A DNA stretch of 64,000 bases from Rhodopseudomonas palustris (GCF_003226555.1 NZ_QKQS01000006.1:165221-229220), one strand, 5' to 3'. Numbered from the stretch's first letter, positions 26,715 through 35,538 are shown. Translations and numbers: made by a program. Notes: generated by a model from the letters alone, not told the origin.

Positions 26715-27527
26715 CTATGCGTCGGTGAAGTTGGGCGCGCGCTTCTCCAGGTTAGCGCGCACTGCTTCGGTCTGGTTCGGCGAGCCGATCAGCTTCTGCT
26801 GTTCGACGCTTTCGGCGAGCAGTGCCGGGCCGGGATCGACCGAGAGGCTGTTCATCATCCGCTTGGCGGCACGGATCGCGTCCGGATTCTTGCCGGCGAT
26901 CTCGCGCGCCATCTCCAGCGCAGCCTGGTACGGATCATCGACCACTTTGGTGGCGAGGCCGAGGCTCACCGCTTCCTGCGCGCCGACGATGCGGCCGGTA
27001 TAGGTCAGCTCGCGCAGCACGTCGTCGCGCAGCAGCGTCGACAGGATCGGCGTGCCCGCCATGTCCGGCACCAGACCCCATTTGATTTCCATTATCGACA
27101 TTCTGGCGTCCGGCGCCATCAGCCGGATGTCGGCGCCGAGCGCGAGCTGACAGCCGCCACCGAACGCGACGCCGTGCACCGCAGCAATCACCGGCACCGG
27201 CAGCATCCGCCACCCCCACACCGCCTGCTGCGCCGCATTGGCCTGGCCGTGGGTGCGCTTGGTCAGGTCACGAAGTTCGCCTCCCGGAATTCCGTTGCCG
27301 CCGCTCTCCTTCATCGCGGCGAAACGTCCCATGTCGAGGCCGGCGCAGAATGCCTTGCCCTCGCCGGACAGCACCACGGCGCGCACGCCCTTCTCCCGCG
27401 CGAGCCGCTCGGTGGTGCTCACCAATGCCTCGAACATCGCAGCATCAAGCGCATTCATCTTGTCCGCGCGTACCAGCCGGACATCGGCGACGCCGTCGGT
27501 GATCGTCACCGAAACGCGATCGTTCAT
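26715..27527 (-). CDS. Enoyl-CoA hydratase/isomerase (crotonase family), first copy
   Basis: A 270-residue crotonase. The oxyanion-hole segments are AFCAGLDMGRFAAM (about residues 60-73) and VAFGGGCQLALGADIRLM (about 117-134), with VPDMAG near 150-155 in the active-site helix region. Crotonases hydrate or isomerise enoyl-CoA esters; some related members are hydrolases or lyases. An AGAGGAAC site precedes the ATG. It lies upstream of the CoA ligase on the same strand with a hairpin between, and is divergent from the SDR at 27637. Confidence 0.9.
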   Translation of the reverse strand: MNDRVSVTITDGVADVRLVRADKMNALDAAMFEALVSTTERLAREKGVRAVVLSGEGKAFCAGLDMGRFAAMKESGGNGIPGGELRDLTKRTHGQANAAQQAVWGWRMLPVPVIAAVHGVAFGGGCQLALGADIRLMAPDARMSIMEIKWGLVPDMAGTPILSTLLRDDVLRELTYTGRIVGAQEAVSLGLATKVVDDPYQAALEMAREIAGKNPDAIRAAKRMMNSLSVDPGPALLAESVEQQKLIGSPNQTEAVRANLEKRAPNFTDA

Positions 27528-27636
27528 CGGGCAGTTCCTCTGTTGTTTTGCATTGGGCGGCTACAGAAAAGCGTTGTCGGGATTTAGTCAATCGCCTAAT
27601 TAACGACCACCTTCAACTTTTCCGGGCGGTTTCTTC

Positions 27637-28509
27637 ATGTTCACAGATCAGCTTCTCGCAGGCCGTCGAATCCTCATCACCGGCGGCGGCACCGGCCTCG
27701 GCAAGGCGATGGCCGCGCGCTTCCTGCAGCTCGGCGCCGAAGTCCACATCTGCGGTCGCCGCAAGGGCGTCTGCGACGAGACCGCGACCGAGCTGATGGA
27801 TCAGTACGGCGGCAAGGTGATGACCTACGGCGTCGACATCCGCGACGCCGCGGCGGTCGACCACATGGTCGAGACCATCTTCGAGAGCGGGCCGCTCACC
27901 GACCTGATCAACAACGCGGCGGGAAATTTCATCTCGCGGAGCGAGGATCTTTCCCCGCGCGGCTTCGACGCCGTTGCCAACATCGTGATGCACGGCACGT
28001 TCTACGTCACCCACGCAGTCGGCAAGCGCTGGATCGCCGGCGGCCATCGCGGCAACGTGGTGTCGATCACCACCACCTGGGTGCGCAACGGCAGCCCCTA
28101 TGTGGTGCCGTCGGCGATGAGCAAGTCGGCGATCCACGCCATGACGATGTCGCTGGCCACCGAATGGGGCAAATACGGCATTCGCCTGAACACCATTGCG
28201 CCGGGCGAAATTCCGACCGAAGGCATGAGCAAGCGGATCAAGCCCGGCGACGAAGCCGGCGCTCGCACCATCAAGATGAATCCGATGGGCCGCGTCGGCA
28301 CCATGGAAGAGCTGCAGAACCTCGCCACCTTCCTGATCTCCGGCGGCTGCGACTGGATCAGCGGCGAGACCATCGCGATGGACGGCGCGCAGGGCCTCGC
28401 CATGGGCGGCAACTTCTACCAGCTCCGCGACTGGAGCAACGACGACTGGGAAAACGCCAAGGCCTCTATCAAAGCCCAGAACGAGAAGGACCGCGCGCAG
28501 CGGGGGTAA
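27637..28509 (+). CDS. SDR, 2,4-dienoyl-CoA reductase-like
   Basis: A 290-residue short-chain dehydrogenase. TGGGTGLG (residues 15-22) binds NADP(H), and NNAAGNF is at the family NNAG position. At the usual YxxxK position the sequence is VPSAMSKSAIHAM: the Lys is kept but the Tyr is replaced. This SxxxK arrangement, together with WGKYGIRLNTIAPG, is characteristic of mitochondrial-type 2,4-dienoyl-CoA reductases, where the catalytic Tyr sits elsewhere. It would help degrade unsaturated acyl-CoAs. The start has only a weak ribosome site (GGGCGG). It is divergent from the crotonase gene. Confidence 0.82.
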   Translation: MFTDQLLAGRRILITGGGTGLGKAMAARFLQLGAEVHICGRRKGVCDETATELMDQYGGKVMTYGVDIRDAAAVDHMVETIFESGPLTDLINNAAGNFISRSEDLSPRGFDAVANIVMHGTFYVTHAVGKRWIAGGHRGNVVSITTTWVRNGSPYVVPSAMSKSAIHAMTMSLATEWGKYGIRLNTIAPGEIPTEGMSKRIKPGDEAGARTIKMNPMGRVGTMEELQNLATFLISGGCDWISGETIAMDGAQGLAMGGNFYQLRDWSNDDWENAKASIKAQNEKDRAQRG

Positions 28510-28575
28510 ACTCCCGCCGGTTCGTCATGGCCGGGCTCGACGGTGCGGGTTGCTACGCCAACCCATGCTCACCAC

Positions 28576-28677
28576 CGTCATCCCCCGCGGATGCGGGGAT
28601 CCAGTCATACGGATCGTCTGCGGCTGACCACGAACGCTCTGCAATACTGGGTCGCCCGGACCAGCCGGGCGATGACC
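28576..28677. repeat. Palindromic repeat, ATCCCCCGCGG/CGGGCGATGACC type, copy 1
   Basis: Starts CGTCATCCCCCGCGGATGCG, has inner arms GATCCAGT and ACTGGGTC, and ends CCAGCCGGGCGATGACC. It accounts for most of the 330-base gap between the SDR and the CoA ligase. A half element (CGTCATGGCCGGGCTCG) lies 40 bases upstream at 28523. Confidence 0.8.
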
Positions 28678-28840
28678 ACGTTGTCAGCCATTGTGCCCTG
28701 CAACGCCGCCCCGCTCTACTCTCGCCGCGGGATTTGCTTCTCGCGCGCGACACTCCCTCCCGCTTGTATTTGCCTGCGAAGCGCGGCAGACTTCGTGCAA
28801 AACGACAAGCAAAGAACTAACAACATCCCAGGGAGTGACA

Positions 28841-30418
28841 ATGTCCGAGGCAGCCGAGCCAGCTACGTTGGCCGACGTGATCCGTGCGCAGGCCAAGACC
28901 CGCGGCGACGAAATTGCCTACGAGTTCGAAGGCCGCATCAGCAGCTTCGCTGATTTTGATCGCCACACCAATCAGGTCGCCCGCGCGCTGCAGGCCTCCG
29001 GCGTGCAGCCGAACGAGCGGATCGCCTATTTGGGCAAGAACAGCGACATCTATTTCGAGCTGTGGAGTGGCGCGATCAAGGCCAAGGCGGTGATGGCACC
29101 CGTGAACTGGCGGCTGGCCGGGCCGGAGATCGCCTACATCGTCGAGGACTGCAAGGCCGCGATCCTGTTCGTCGGTCCGGAATTCGTCGATCAGGTGCGC
29201 GGCCTCAAGGAGCTGATCCCGAGCGTGCGCCACATCATCACCACCGAGGGCGGCGCGCCGGAGTGGCAGGACTTCACCAAATGGCGCGACGCGCAGCCTG
29301 GCGACGACCCGCAGGTTGCGATCGCGCCGTCCGATATCGCGATCCAGCTCTACACCTCCGGCACCACCGGCAAGCCGAAGGGCGCGATGCTCAGCCACGC
29401 CAACTTCCTGTCGCTGGTCCGCGCCGGCCAGGACAACAAGCCGGAGTGGAACCGATGGTCGCCCGACGACGTCTCGCTGGTGGCGATGCCGGTGTTTCAC
29501 ATCGGCGGCTCCGGCTGGGGCATGATGGGGATCTATCACGGCGCCAAGGGCGTGATCGCTCGTGAATTCGATCCGACCAAGGTGCTCGATTTCTTCGAGC
29601 AGTCCGGCATCACCAAGCTGTTCATGGTGCCCGCCGCGATGCAGTTCGTGGTGCGGCAGCCGCGCGCCCGCGAGGTCGATTTCTCACGGCTGAAATACAT
29701 GCTGTACGGCGCCTCCCCGATTCCGGCGGCGCTGCTGAAGGAATGCATCGAGGTGTTCAAATGCGGCTTCGTGCAGATGTACGGCATGACCGAGACAACC
29801 GGCACCATCGTGGCGCTGCCGCCGGAGGATCACGTCGAGGGACTGGAGCGGATGCGCTCGGCCGGCAAGGCGCTGCCCGGCGTCGAGATCGCGATCCTCG
29901 ATCCCGACGGCAAGCCGCTGCCGCCGCGGCAGGTCGGCGAGATCGCCACCCGCTCCGGCTCCAACATGGTTGGCTATTGGAATCTGCCCGACGCCACCAA
30001 GAAGACGATCGATGGTGACAACTGGCTGCGCACCGGCGATGCCGGCTACATGGACGAGGACGGCTACGTCTACATCCACGACCGCATCAAGGACATGATC
30101 ATCTCGGGCGGCGAGAACATCTACCCGGCCGAGGTCGAGAGCGCGATCTGCGATCACCCCGACGTCGCCGAAGTCGCCGTGGTCGGCGTGCCGGACGATC
30201 AGTGGGGCGAAGCGGTGAAAGCCGTGGTGGTGATGAAGCCCGGCAAGGAAGCCACCGCGCAGGACATCATCGGCTTCACCCGCACCCGCATCGCCGGCTA
30301 CAAGACCCCGAAGTCGATCGACTTCATCCCGGCCCTGCCGCGCAACGCCTCCGGCAAAATCCTCCGCCGCCAGCTCCGCGATCCGTATTGGAGCGGCAAG
30401 GATCGGCAGGTGAACTGA
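28841..30418 (+). CDS. Fatty-acid--CoA ligase (AMP-forming)
   Basis: A 525-residue ANL-superfamily ligase. The adenylation P-loop is LYTSGTTGKPKGAM (about residues 168-181), followed by the MYGMTETTG motif (about 312), the TGDAGYMDEDGY hinge (about 396) and ISGGENIYPAEVE (about 421); the catalytic Lys is in RNASGKILRR near the C-terminus. The start ATG at 28841 is 5 bases after an AGGGAG site; the frame runs open to 28691 without support. It activates a fatty or aromatic acid to its CoA ester. It is probably transcribed on its own, between repeat-rich gaps. Confidence 0.92.
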   Translation: MSEAAEPATLADVIRAQAKTRGDEIAYEFEGRISSFADFDRHTNQVARALQASGVQPNERIAYLGKNSDIYFELWSGAIKAKAVMAPVNWRLAGPEIAYIVEDCKAAILFVGPEFVDQVRGLKELIPSVRHIITTEGGAPEWQDFTKWRDAQPGDDPQVAIAPSDIAIQLYTSGTTGKPKGAMLSHANFLSLVRAGQDNKPEWNRWSPDDVSLVAMPVFHIGGSGWGMMGIYHGAKGVIAREFDPTKVLDFFEQSGITKLFMVPAAMQFVVRQPRAREVDFSRLKYMLYGASPIPAALLKECIEVFKCGFVQMYGMTETTGTIVALPPEDHVEGLERMRSAGKALPGVEIAILDPDGKPLPPRQVGEIATRSGSNMVGYWNLPDATKKTIDGDNWLRTGDAGYMDEDGYVYIHDRIKDMIISGGENIYPAEVESAICDHPDVAEVAVVGVPDDQWGEAVKAVVVMKPGKEATAQDIIGFTRTRIAGYKTPKSIDFIPALPRNASGKILRRQLRDPYWSGKDRQVN

Positions 30419-30448
30419 GCGCAGCGTTCAGCTACCCACATCCACCGT

Positions 30449-30563
30449 CGTCATCGCCCGGCTCGTCCGGGCGACCCAGTATCGCAGAGCACTCGTCGCT
30501 CTGCGATGCATTTGCCGCGAGCGCCCTCGCATACTGGATCCACCGCATGCGCGGGGGATGACG
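30449..30563. repeat. Palindromic repeat, ATCGCCCGG/CGGGGGATGACG type, copy 2
   Basis: Starts CGTCATCGCCCGGCTCG, contains GACCCAGTATCGCAGAG and ATACTGGATC arms, and ends GCGCGGGGGATGACG. It is the inverted counterpart of the element at 28576 (ends exchanged). Confidence 0.82.
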
Positions 30564-30656
30564 TTTGTAAGCGGGGCAATTGCCTATCAACCTGACAAAC
30601 GTCGTGCGCGGGCTCGACCCGCGCATCCATCGCGCGTCAGCACGCTAAACCAGCAC

Positions 30657-30804
30657 CGTCATTCCGAGCCGCGAGCGTAGCTCGCGAACCGGAATCCATA
30701 ACCACAGTGGTCGCGTTAAGCCACCGCGTGGCAAACACTTACTCACACGGCAAAGCCAGGGAATATGGATTCCGGGTTCGCGCTTCGCGCGCCCCGGAAT
30801 GACG
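30657..30804. repeat. Palindromic repeat, ATTCCGGG family, copy 6 (long variant)
   Basis: Starts CGTCATTCCGAGCCGCGAG and ends GCGCGCCCCGGAATGACG. Inner arms CGGAATCCATA and TATGGATTCCGG are further apart than in other copies (148 bases in all). Confidence 0.82.
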
Positions 30805-30829
30805 ACGGAGAGGTTCTGCGTGTAGCGCC

Positions 30830-30915
30830 GTAGGGTGGGCAAAGCGAAGCGTGCCCACGCCCGACTTACGTAACGCCGCGCGTGGCACGGCGCTGCGCGC
30901 CTTTGCTCACCCTAC
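30830..30915. repeat. Palindromic repeat, GTAGGGTGGGCAAAG type
   Basis: GTAGGGTGGGCAAAGCGAAG at the left and GCCTTTGCTCACCCTAC at the right form a long imperfect stem. It is a separate family from the GTCAT/ATGAC elements and ends a few bases before the acyl-CoA dehydrogenase stop. Together with the two elements before it, this explains the 500-base gap 30419-30922. Confidence 0.75.
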
Positions 30916-30922
30916 TGATAGT

Positions 30923-32197
30923 TCACCGCTTGTTCGCCCCCATATAGCCGAACAGGAATCCCGCGACCTTACGAATCTGGATTTCTTCGCTGCCTTCGGT
31001 GATGCGATAGCGGCGGTGGTGGCGGTAGATGTGTTCGAACTGCTTGTGGCGCGAATAGCCGATGCCGCCGTGGACTTGAATCGCGCGATCGGCCGCCTGG
31101 CCGCACAGCCGGTTCGCCCAGTAGTTACACATCGACACCTTGTCGGACAGCGTGTGCTCGACCTGCGCCTGGGTCATCTGATCCATCTCCCACGCAGTCT
31201 TGCGGATCAGAAGCCGCAGCATCTCGGCTTGCGTCGCCAGCTCGACCAGCGGAAACTGGATCGCCTGGTTGCGCGCCAATTCCTCGCCGAACGGCTTTCG
31301 CTCGCGCGCGTATTTGACGCTTTCATTGATGCAGTACACCGCCGCGCCGAGCGAACTCGCCGCCTGGCGGATGCGGTTCTCGTGCACGAAGCATTGCGCC
31401 AGCGATAGGCCGCGGCCGACCTCGCCGAACAGCGCCTCCTCGGTGACGAACACGTCCTTGAACGACACCCGCGGATGGTCGGTCGGCATGTTGAAGGTCC
31501 AGAGATATTCCTCGACCTTCACGCCCGGCGCATCGGCCGGCACCAGGAAGCAGGTGATGCCGCGCGCGTCGCCGTCATTGCCCGAAGTGCGGGCGAACAG
31601 CGCGCAATGCGTGGCGACGTGCATCCCCGTCGTCCACATCTTCTCGCCGTTGATCACCCAGCCTTTCTTGCCGTCGCGCGTCGCCGGCTCCGCCCGCGTT
31701 TCCATGTGCGTCGCGTCGGAGCCGTGATCGGGCTCCGTCAAACCAAATGTGATGCGATACTTGCCCTTGATCGAGCCGTCGATCATCGCCTTCTGATCGT
31801 CGCGGCCGTACAGATCGAGCATCTTCACGATCGGAAAATTGCCGACGATCGAGTGCTCGTTCTGCAGATCGTTGTGCAGGCCGAGGCCCTGCGAGGCGAA
31901 GTGCTCGCGGATCACCGCCATCCAGAGATTGCTGCCGTCCTGACCGCCGTAGCGCTTCGGGATCGCGAAGCGCAAATGCCCGGCGTCGTCGGCGAGGTTC
32001 TTCGCCTTGCGCAGCAGCTCTTCCCATTCGTGGCGCGGCAGACCGCCGTTCTCGAAATCGGTGCGCGCCCATTCGCGGCGATGATCGAAGAAGCGGATGT
32101 TATCATCCGCCTGTTCCAGCGGCTTGATCTTGGCGTCGATGAAGCGATCGAGTTCGGCCAGATAGGCGACCAGATCCGGCGGCAGAGAAAAATCCAA
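30923..32197 (-). CDS. Acyl-CoA dehydrogenase
   Basis: A 424-residue FAD-dependent acyl-CoA dehydrogenase that would introduce the alpha-beta double bond and pass electrons to ETF. FGLTEPDHGSDATHM and WVINGEKMWTTGMH are the FAD and substrate-binding strands. The C-terminal part holds VHGGIGYSR and YRITEGSEEIQIRKVAG, where the Glu of TEGSEE is a family motif. The start is taken as TTG at 32197 because GTGGGAGC lies just upstream and the protein then begins MDFSLPPDLVAYL; the frame is open far beyond but overlaps the crotonase gene. It is divergent from that crotonase and is a likely functional partner. Confidence 0.92.
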   Translation of the reverse strand: MDFSLPPDLVAYLAELDRFIDAKIKPLEQADDNIRFFDHRREWARTDFENGGLPRHEWEELLRKAKNLADDAGHLRFAIPKRYGGQDGSNLWMAVIREHFASQGLGLHNDLQNEHSIVGNFPIVKMLDLYGRDDQKAMIDGSIKGKYRITFGLTEPDHGSDATHMETRAEPATRDGKKGWVINGEKMWTTGMHVATHCALFARTSGNDGDARGITCFLVPADAPGVKVEEYLWTFNMPTDHPRVSFKDVFVTEEALFGEVGRGLSLAQCFVHENRIRQAASSLGAAVYCINESVKYARERKPFGEELARNQAIQFPLVELATQAEMLRLLIRKTAWEMDQMTQAQVEHTLSDKVSMCNYWANRLCGQAADRAIQVHGGIGYSRHKQFEHIYRHHRRYRITEGSEEIQIRKVAGFLFGYMGANKR

Positions 32198-32323
32198 GGC
32201 GTGCTCCCACGGTCTTCGTGTTGTTGTTGATTGTGTTAAGCGAGCGATTAACATGCGCCGCGCGCGACAAGTCAAGCGCGCTTCAGCCGCATCAATTCTG
32301 CTCAACGAAAAAAGGAAACGTCG

Positions 32324-33103
32324 ATGGCGCTGCAATTCTCCACCGTGACCCGCAAGGGCCCGATCACCATCGTGACGCTGTCGCGGCCGGAGGTGTACAA
32401 CGCACTGCACACCGACGCGCATTACGAACTCGAAGGCGTGTTCAACGACTTCGCGGCGGATCCCGAGCAGTGGGTGGCGATCGTCACCGGTGCCGGCGAC
32501 AAGGCGTTCTGCGCCGGCAACGATCTGAAGTGGCAGGCCAGCGGCGGCAAGCGCGGCTGGGGCGAGACGGGCTTCGGCGGACTGACGTCGCGGTTCGATT
32601 GCGACAAGCCGATCATCGCCGCGGTCAACGGCGTGGCGATGGGCGGCGGCTTCGAGATCGCGCTCGCCTGCGATCTGATCATCGCGTCGGAAAACGCGGT
32701 GTTTGCGCTGCCGGAGCCGCGCGTCGGCCTCGCGGCGCTGGCCGGCGGCCTGCATCGTCTGCCCCGCCAGATCGGCTTGAAACGCGCGATGGGGATGATC
32801 CTCACCGCCCGCCACGTCAAGGCGCAGGAAGGCTACGAGCTCGGCTTCGTCAACGAGGTCGTGCCGCAAGGCGAAGCGCTCGCCGCGGCGGAGCGCTGGG
32901 CCGAAACCATCTGCACCGTTTCCCCGATGTCGATCCGCGCCTCGAAGCAGACGCTGTCGCGCGGGCTGGAAGTGTCGCTGCCGCAAGCCATCGCCGAGCA
33001 GCGCGACTACCCGGCGGTGAAAGCGATGGTGGCGTCGCAGGACTACATCGAGGGCCCGAAAGCGTTCTCGGAGAAGCGCGCGCCGAACTGGCAGGGGAAG
33101 TAG
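32324..33103 (+). CDS. Enoyl-CoA hydratase/isomerase, second copy
   Basis: A 259-residue crotonase-family enzyme. Oxyanion-hole segments are KAFCAGNDLKWQA (about residues 60-72) and GVAMGGGFEIALACDLIIA (about 103-121), with EPRVGLAALAGG near 130-141 and the usual C-terminal AFSEKRAPNWQGK. It is predicted to hydrate the product of the divergent acyl-CoA dehydrogenase. An AAGGAAAC site precedes the ATG. It converges with the DUF6285 gene, with two palindromic repeats between. Confidence 0.92.
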   Translation: MALQFSTVTRKGPITIVTLSRPEVYNALHTDAHYELEGVFNDFAADPEQWVAIVTGAGDKAFCAGNDLKWQASGGKRGWGETGFGGLTSRFDCDKPIIAAVNGVAMGGGFEIALACDLIIASENAVFALPEPRVGLAALAGGLHRLPRQIGLKRAMGMILTARHVKAQEGYELGFVNEVVPQGEALAAAERWAETICTVSPMSIRASKQTLSRGLEVSLPQAIAEQRDYPAVKAMVASQDYIEGPKAFSEKRAPNWQGK

Positions 33104-33123
33104 TTCGGTCGCAAATATCTCCA

Positions 33124-33207
33124 CGTCATTGCGAGGAGCGCAGCGACGAAGCAATCCAGAAGCTCAGTGCAAAGGGACTGGATTGCTTCGCTCCGCTCGC
33201 AATGACG
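33124..33207. repeat. Palindromic repeat, ATTGCGAGGAGC type, copy 2
   Basis: Starts CGTCATTGCGAGGAGCGC and ends CCGCTCGCAATGACG, with inner arms GAAGCAATCCAG and CTGGATTGCTTC. Confidence 0.9.
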
Positions 33208-33224
33208 AAGGACCACCTCTCGTT

Positions 33225-33329
33225 CGTCATTCCGGGGCGCGAGCGTAGCGAGCCTCGAAGGATGCGGCGACGAATGCTTGCGGCTCATCCTTCGAGGCCG
33301 TCGCTTCGCGACGGCGCCTCAGGATGACG
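33225..33329. repeat. Hybrid palindromic repeat (ATTCCGGGG left end, CAGGATGACG right end)
   Basis: The left end CGTCATTCCGGGGCGCGAG belongs to the ATTCCGGG family. The middle CCTCGAAGGATGCG / CATCCTTCGAGG and the right end GCGCCTCAGGATGACG belong to the CATCCTGAGG family. The right end overlaps the last codons and stop of the DUF6285 gene. Confidence 0.8.
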
Positions 33330-33717
33330 CAGCCTCTTTGGATTTGCTTCCCTGCATCTCCCGGCGATAGCTCGCGTAGTTCGGCTGGTCGACCGCGAGC
33401 TTGGCCAGCGTGGTGCGCCACAGATGATCCTTCACGCCGGGCGTCGACAGATCGACCGCACCGGAGGCGATGCGATCGGCGAGTTCAGCGTTGAGATCGA
33501 CCAACGAGCCGTCGCGGCCGAGCAGCGCCTTCAGGCTGGCATGCTCCGCAGCGTCGCTCTCGCCGGCCTGCGTCAACTGCCGCGTCACCAGGTCGAGCGC
33601 GTTGATGCCGACGCGCAGCTTGAAGGCGGCGTGGCCGGAGATCTGCGGCGCGATCTGATCGCGCAGAAAATCCGCCACCGCCTTGATCAGTTCGTCGGGC
33701 CTCGGTTCGTCCTGCAT
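33319..33717 (-). CDS. DUF6285 domain protein
   Basis: A 132-residue, mainly helical protein of the DUF6285 family, with no known activity. It starts MQDEPRPDELIKAVADFLRD, has a FKLRVGINALDLVTRQL helix, and ends in a Lys/Ser-rich tail. The family is known from operons with an APH-fold kinase-like protein and acyl-CoA enzymes, as here: it follows the APH gene by 18 bases. The final residues (about AASS) and the stop codon are supplied by the end of a palindromic repeat, so the natural C-terminus may have been altered by repeat insertion. Confidence 0.78.
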   Translation of the reverse strand: MQDEPRPDELIKAVADFLRDQIAPQISGHAAFKLRVGINALDLVTRQLTQAGESDAAEHASLKALLGRDGSLVDLNAELADRIASGAVDLSTPGVKDHLWRTTLAKLAVDQPNYASYRREMQGSKSKEAASS

Positions 33718-33735
33718 TGCTGCCTCGTTGAATGA

Positions 33736-34731
33736 TTAGCTGCGCGGCGCCAGCAGGCGCAGCAGATCGATCTCGGTCTCCGACGAGCGGCGGCCGATCA
33801 TCGCGCGCTCCATCGAATGATCCGGCCCCTGACGGAAGCGCTGCATCATGCCGCAGCACATGATGCCCCAGCGCAGCGTGCCCATCACTTCCCAGAACTT
33901 GACCCGGTCCGGATCCACGGTGCCGCCCGCGGCTTCGTAACCTTGGAACATCTCCTCGCGTGAGCCGAGCCCGCCGACCGGTTTGTCGATCTCGCCGAAT
34001 CGCCAGGAGTTGACGCAGATCCAGCCGAGGTCTTCCATCGGATCGCCGCGATGCGCCAGCTCCCAATCCAGCACGGCGCGAACGCCGTCCGGGCCGATGA
34101 TCAGATTGCCGTGGCGGAAATCGCCGTGCACCAATGTGATCGCTTGCGACGCGCCGGGATCGTGGTCCGCGAGCCAGCGCAACGCCAGCTCGAACACCGG
34201 GCGCGGCCAGCCCATGCTGCGATAATCGTCGCGCAGCAGACCGATCTCCTCGGTTGAACTGATGGTGCGCAAGCTCGGCAGCGCGGCGCTGTCGATGCCG
34301 TGCAGGCCGGCGAGGATCGTGCCGATCTGTCGCGCTAGCTTCGGTCGCGCGTCTGCGAATTCATCGTCGCGGAGGATCTTGCGCGGGATGGTTTCGCCAT
34401 CGACGCGCCGCATCACAAAGCCGGCACCGAGCGCGTCGGCCTCGGTGAGAACGTGCAGCACCTGCGGCGACGGCACGCCGGCCTCGTAGGCGAGCCGCAT
34501 CAGTTCGGCTTCGACATCGAGTCCCGCGGCGCGACCCGACACGCTACCGTAGCCCGGCGGCGAGCGGCGCAGGATCGCGGCGATGTCGCCCTCCGGCCGC
34601 TCGATCACGAACGACCAGGTCTCCTGGCTCGCGCCGCCCGAGAGCTGCGCGGCGGCGCGAATTCCCGTCGCGCCCGCGCACCAGCGTCGAACGCTGCGCG
34701 CGAGCGCGTCCACGAAAGCGGCTTGAGCCAT
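33736..34731 (-). CDS. APH-fold phosphotransferase family protein
   Basis: A 331-residue aminoglycoside-phosphotransferase-fold protein. The catalytic loop reads VHGDFRHGNLIIG (about residues 198-210) and the metal-binding AVLDWELAHRGDP follows (about 216-228), so kinase chemistry is possible. In acyl-CoA operons such proteins (related to the N-domain of eukaryotic ACAD10/11) are thought to phosphorylate 4-hydroxyacyl-CoAs for beta-oxidation; that role here is inference from the neighbours. It starts 6 bases after the upstream crotonase gene ends. Confidence 0.85.
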   Translation of the reverse strand: MAQAAFVDALARSVRRWCAGATGIRAAAQLSGGASQETWSFVIERPEGDIAAILRRSPPGYGSVSGRAAGLDVEAELMRLAYEAGVPSPQVLHVLTEADALGAGFVMRRVDGETIPRKILRDDEFADARPKLARQIGTILAGLHGIDSAALPSLRTISSTEEIGLLRDDYRSMGWPRPVFELALRWLADHDPGASQAITLVHGDFRHGNLIIGPDGVRAVLDWELAHRGDPMEDLGWICVNSWRFGEIDKPVGGLGSREEMFQGYEAAGGTVDPDRVKFWEVMGTLRWGIMCCGMMQRFRQGPDHSMERAMIGRRSSETEIDLLRLLAPRS

Positions 34732-34737
34732 CCGCGG

Positions 34738-35538
34738 TTATTTGCCCTTGAACTGCGCGGGACGCTTCTCAAGGAACGCTCCGACGCCTTCCTTGAAGTC
34801 GTCGGTCGAGCCGGCGACGCGCTGGCATTCGAATTCGAGGTTGAGCTGCTCTTCGAACGAATTCTCGGGCGAATCCCAGTACAACTTGCGGATCAGCGAC
34901 AGCGCGATGGTCGGGCCGTTGGCGAGGTCGTGCGCCAGCTTCATGGTTTCGGTCCACAGCTCGGCGTCCTCGTACACGCGATTGACCAGGCCCCACTCCA
35001 GCGCCTTGTCGGCCGGCAGCTTCTCGCCGAGCAACGACAATTCGACCGACCGCGCCTTGCCGACCAGGCGCGGCAGCAGCCAGGTCGAGCCGCAATCCGG
35101 CACCAGGCCGATGCGGCGGAACGCCTGCAGGAAGTACGACGACTTAGCGCACAGGATCATATCGCCCATCAGCGCGAAGCTCATGCCGGCGCCCGCCGCC
35201 GGACCGTTGACCGAGGTGACGATCGGGCAATGCAGCCGGCGCAGCCGACGCAGGAACGGGTGGAAAGCGGTTTCGAGCGCGGCGCCCGCGCCCTTGCCGC
35301 TCTGACTCATGTTGTTGCCGGAGTTGCGCCCCTGCAGATTGGCACCGGTGCAGAACGCGCGACCGGCACCGGTGATCACCAGGCAGCGCACCTCGGCGCG
35401 CTTCTCCTCGATCGCATCGAGCGCTTCGCCGAGGCCGCCCAGCATGTCGATCGACACCGCGTTCATCACCTCCTGATGATCGAGCTTCAGGATCGCGACG
35501 GCACCGTCGAAATCGAGCGTGACGTGTTTGAACTGCAT
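34738..35538 (-). CDS. Enoyl-CoA hydratase/isomerase, third copy
   Basis: A 266-residue crotonase-family protein. Oxyanion-hole segments are AFCTGANLQGR (about residues 62-72) and GPAAGAGMSFALMGDMILCA (about 110-129), and GLVPDCGSTWLLPRLVG follows, an isomerase/hydratase-type active-site region. It heads the operon with the APH-like and DUF6285 genes. A GAGGAAAC site precedes the ATG. It is divergent from the SDR at 35706. Substrate unknown. Confidence 0.9.
   Translation of the reverse strand: MQFKHVTLDFDGAVAILKLDHQEVMNAVSIDMLGGLGEALDAIEEKRAEVRCLVITGAGRAFCTGANLQGRNSGNNMSQSGKGAGAALETAFHPFLRRLRRLHCPIVTSVNGPAAGAGMSFALMGDMILCAKSSYFLQAFRRIGLVPDCGSTWLLPRLVGKARSVELSLLGEKLPADKALEWGLVNRVYEDAELWTETMKLAHDLANGPTIALSLIRKLYWDSPENSFEEQLNLEFECQRVAGSTDDFKEGVGAFLEKRPAQFKGK

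Noticed and set aside
25119-27587. 822-codon plus-strand frame
   Set aside because: It spans the CoA ligase, a non-coding gap and the crotonase gene in antisense; no domain is recognisable.
32198-33154. N-terminal extension of the acyl-CoA dehydrogenase frame
   Set aside because: The 319 extra codons overlap the crotonase gene in antisense and match no family; the TTG at 32197 has a ribosome site and gives the normal family start.
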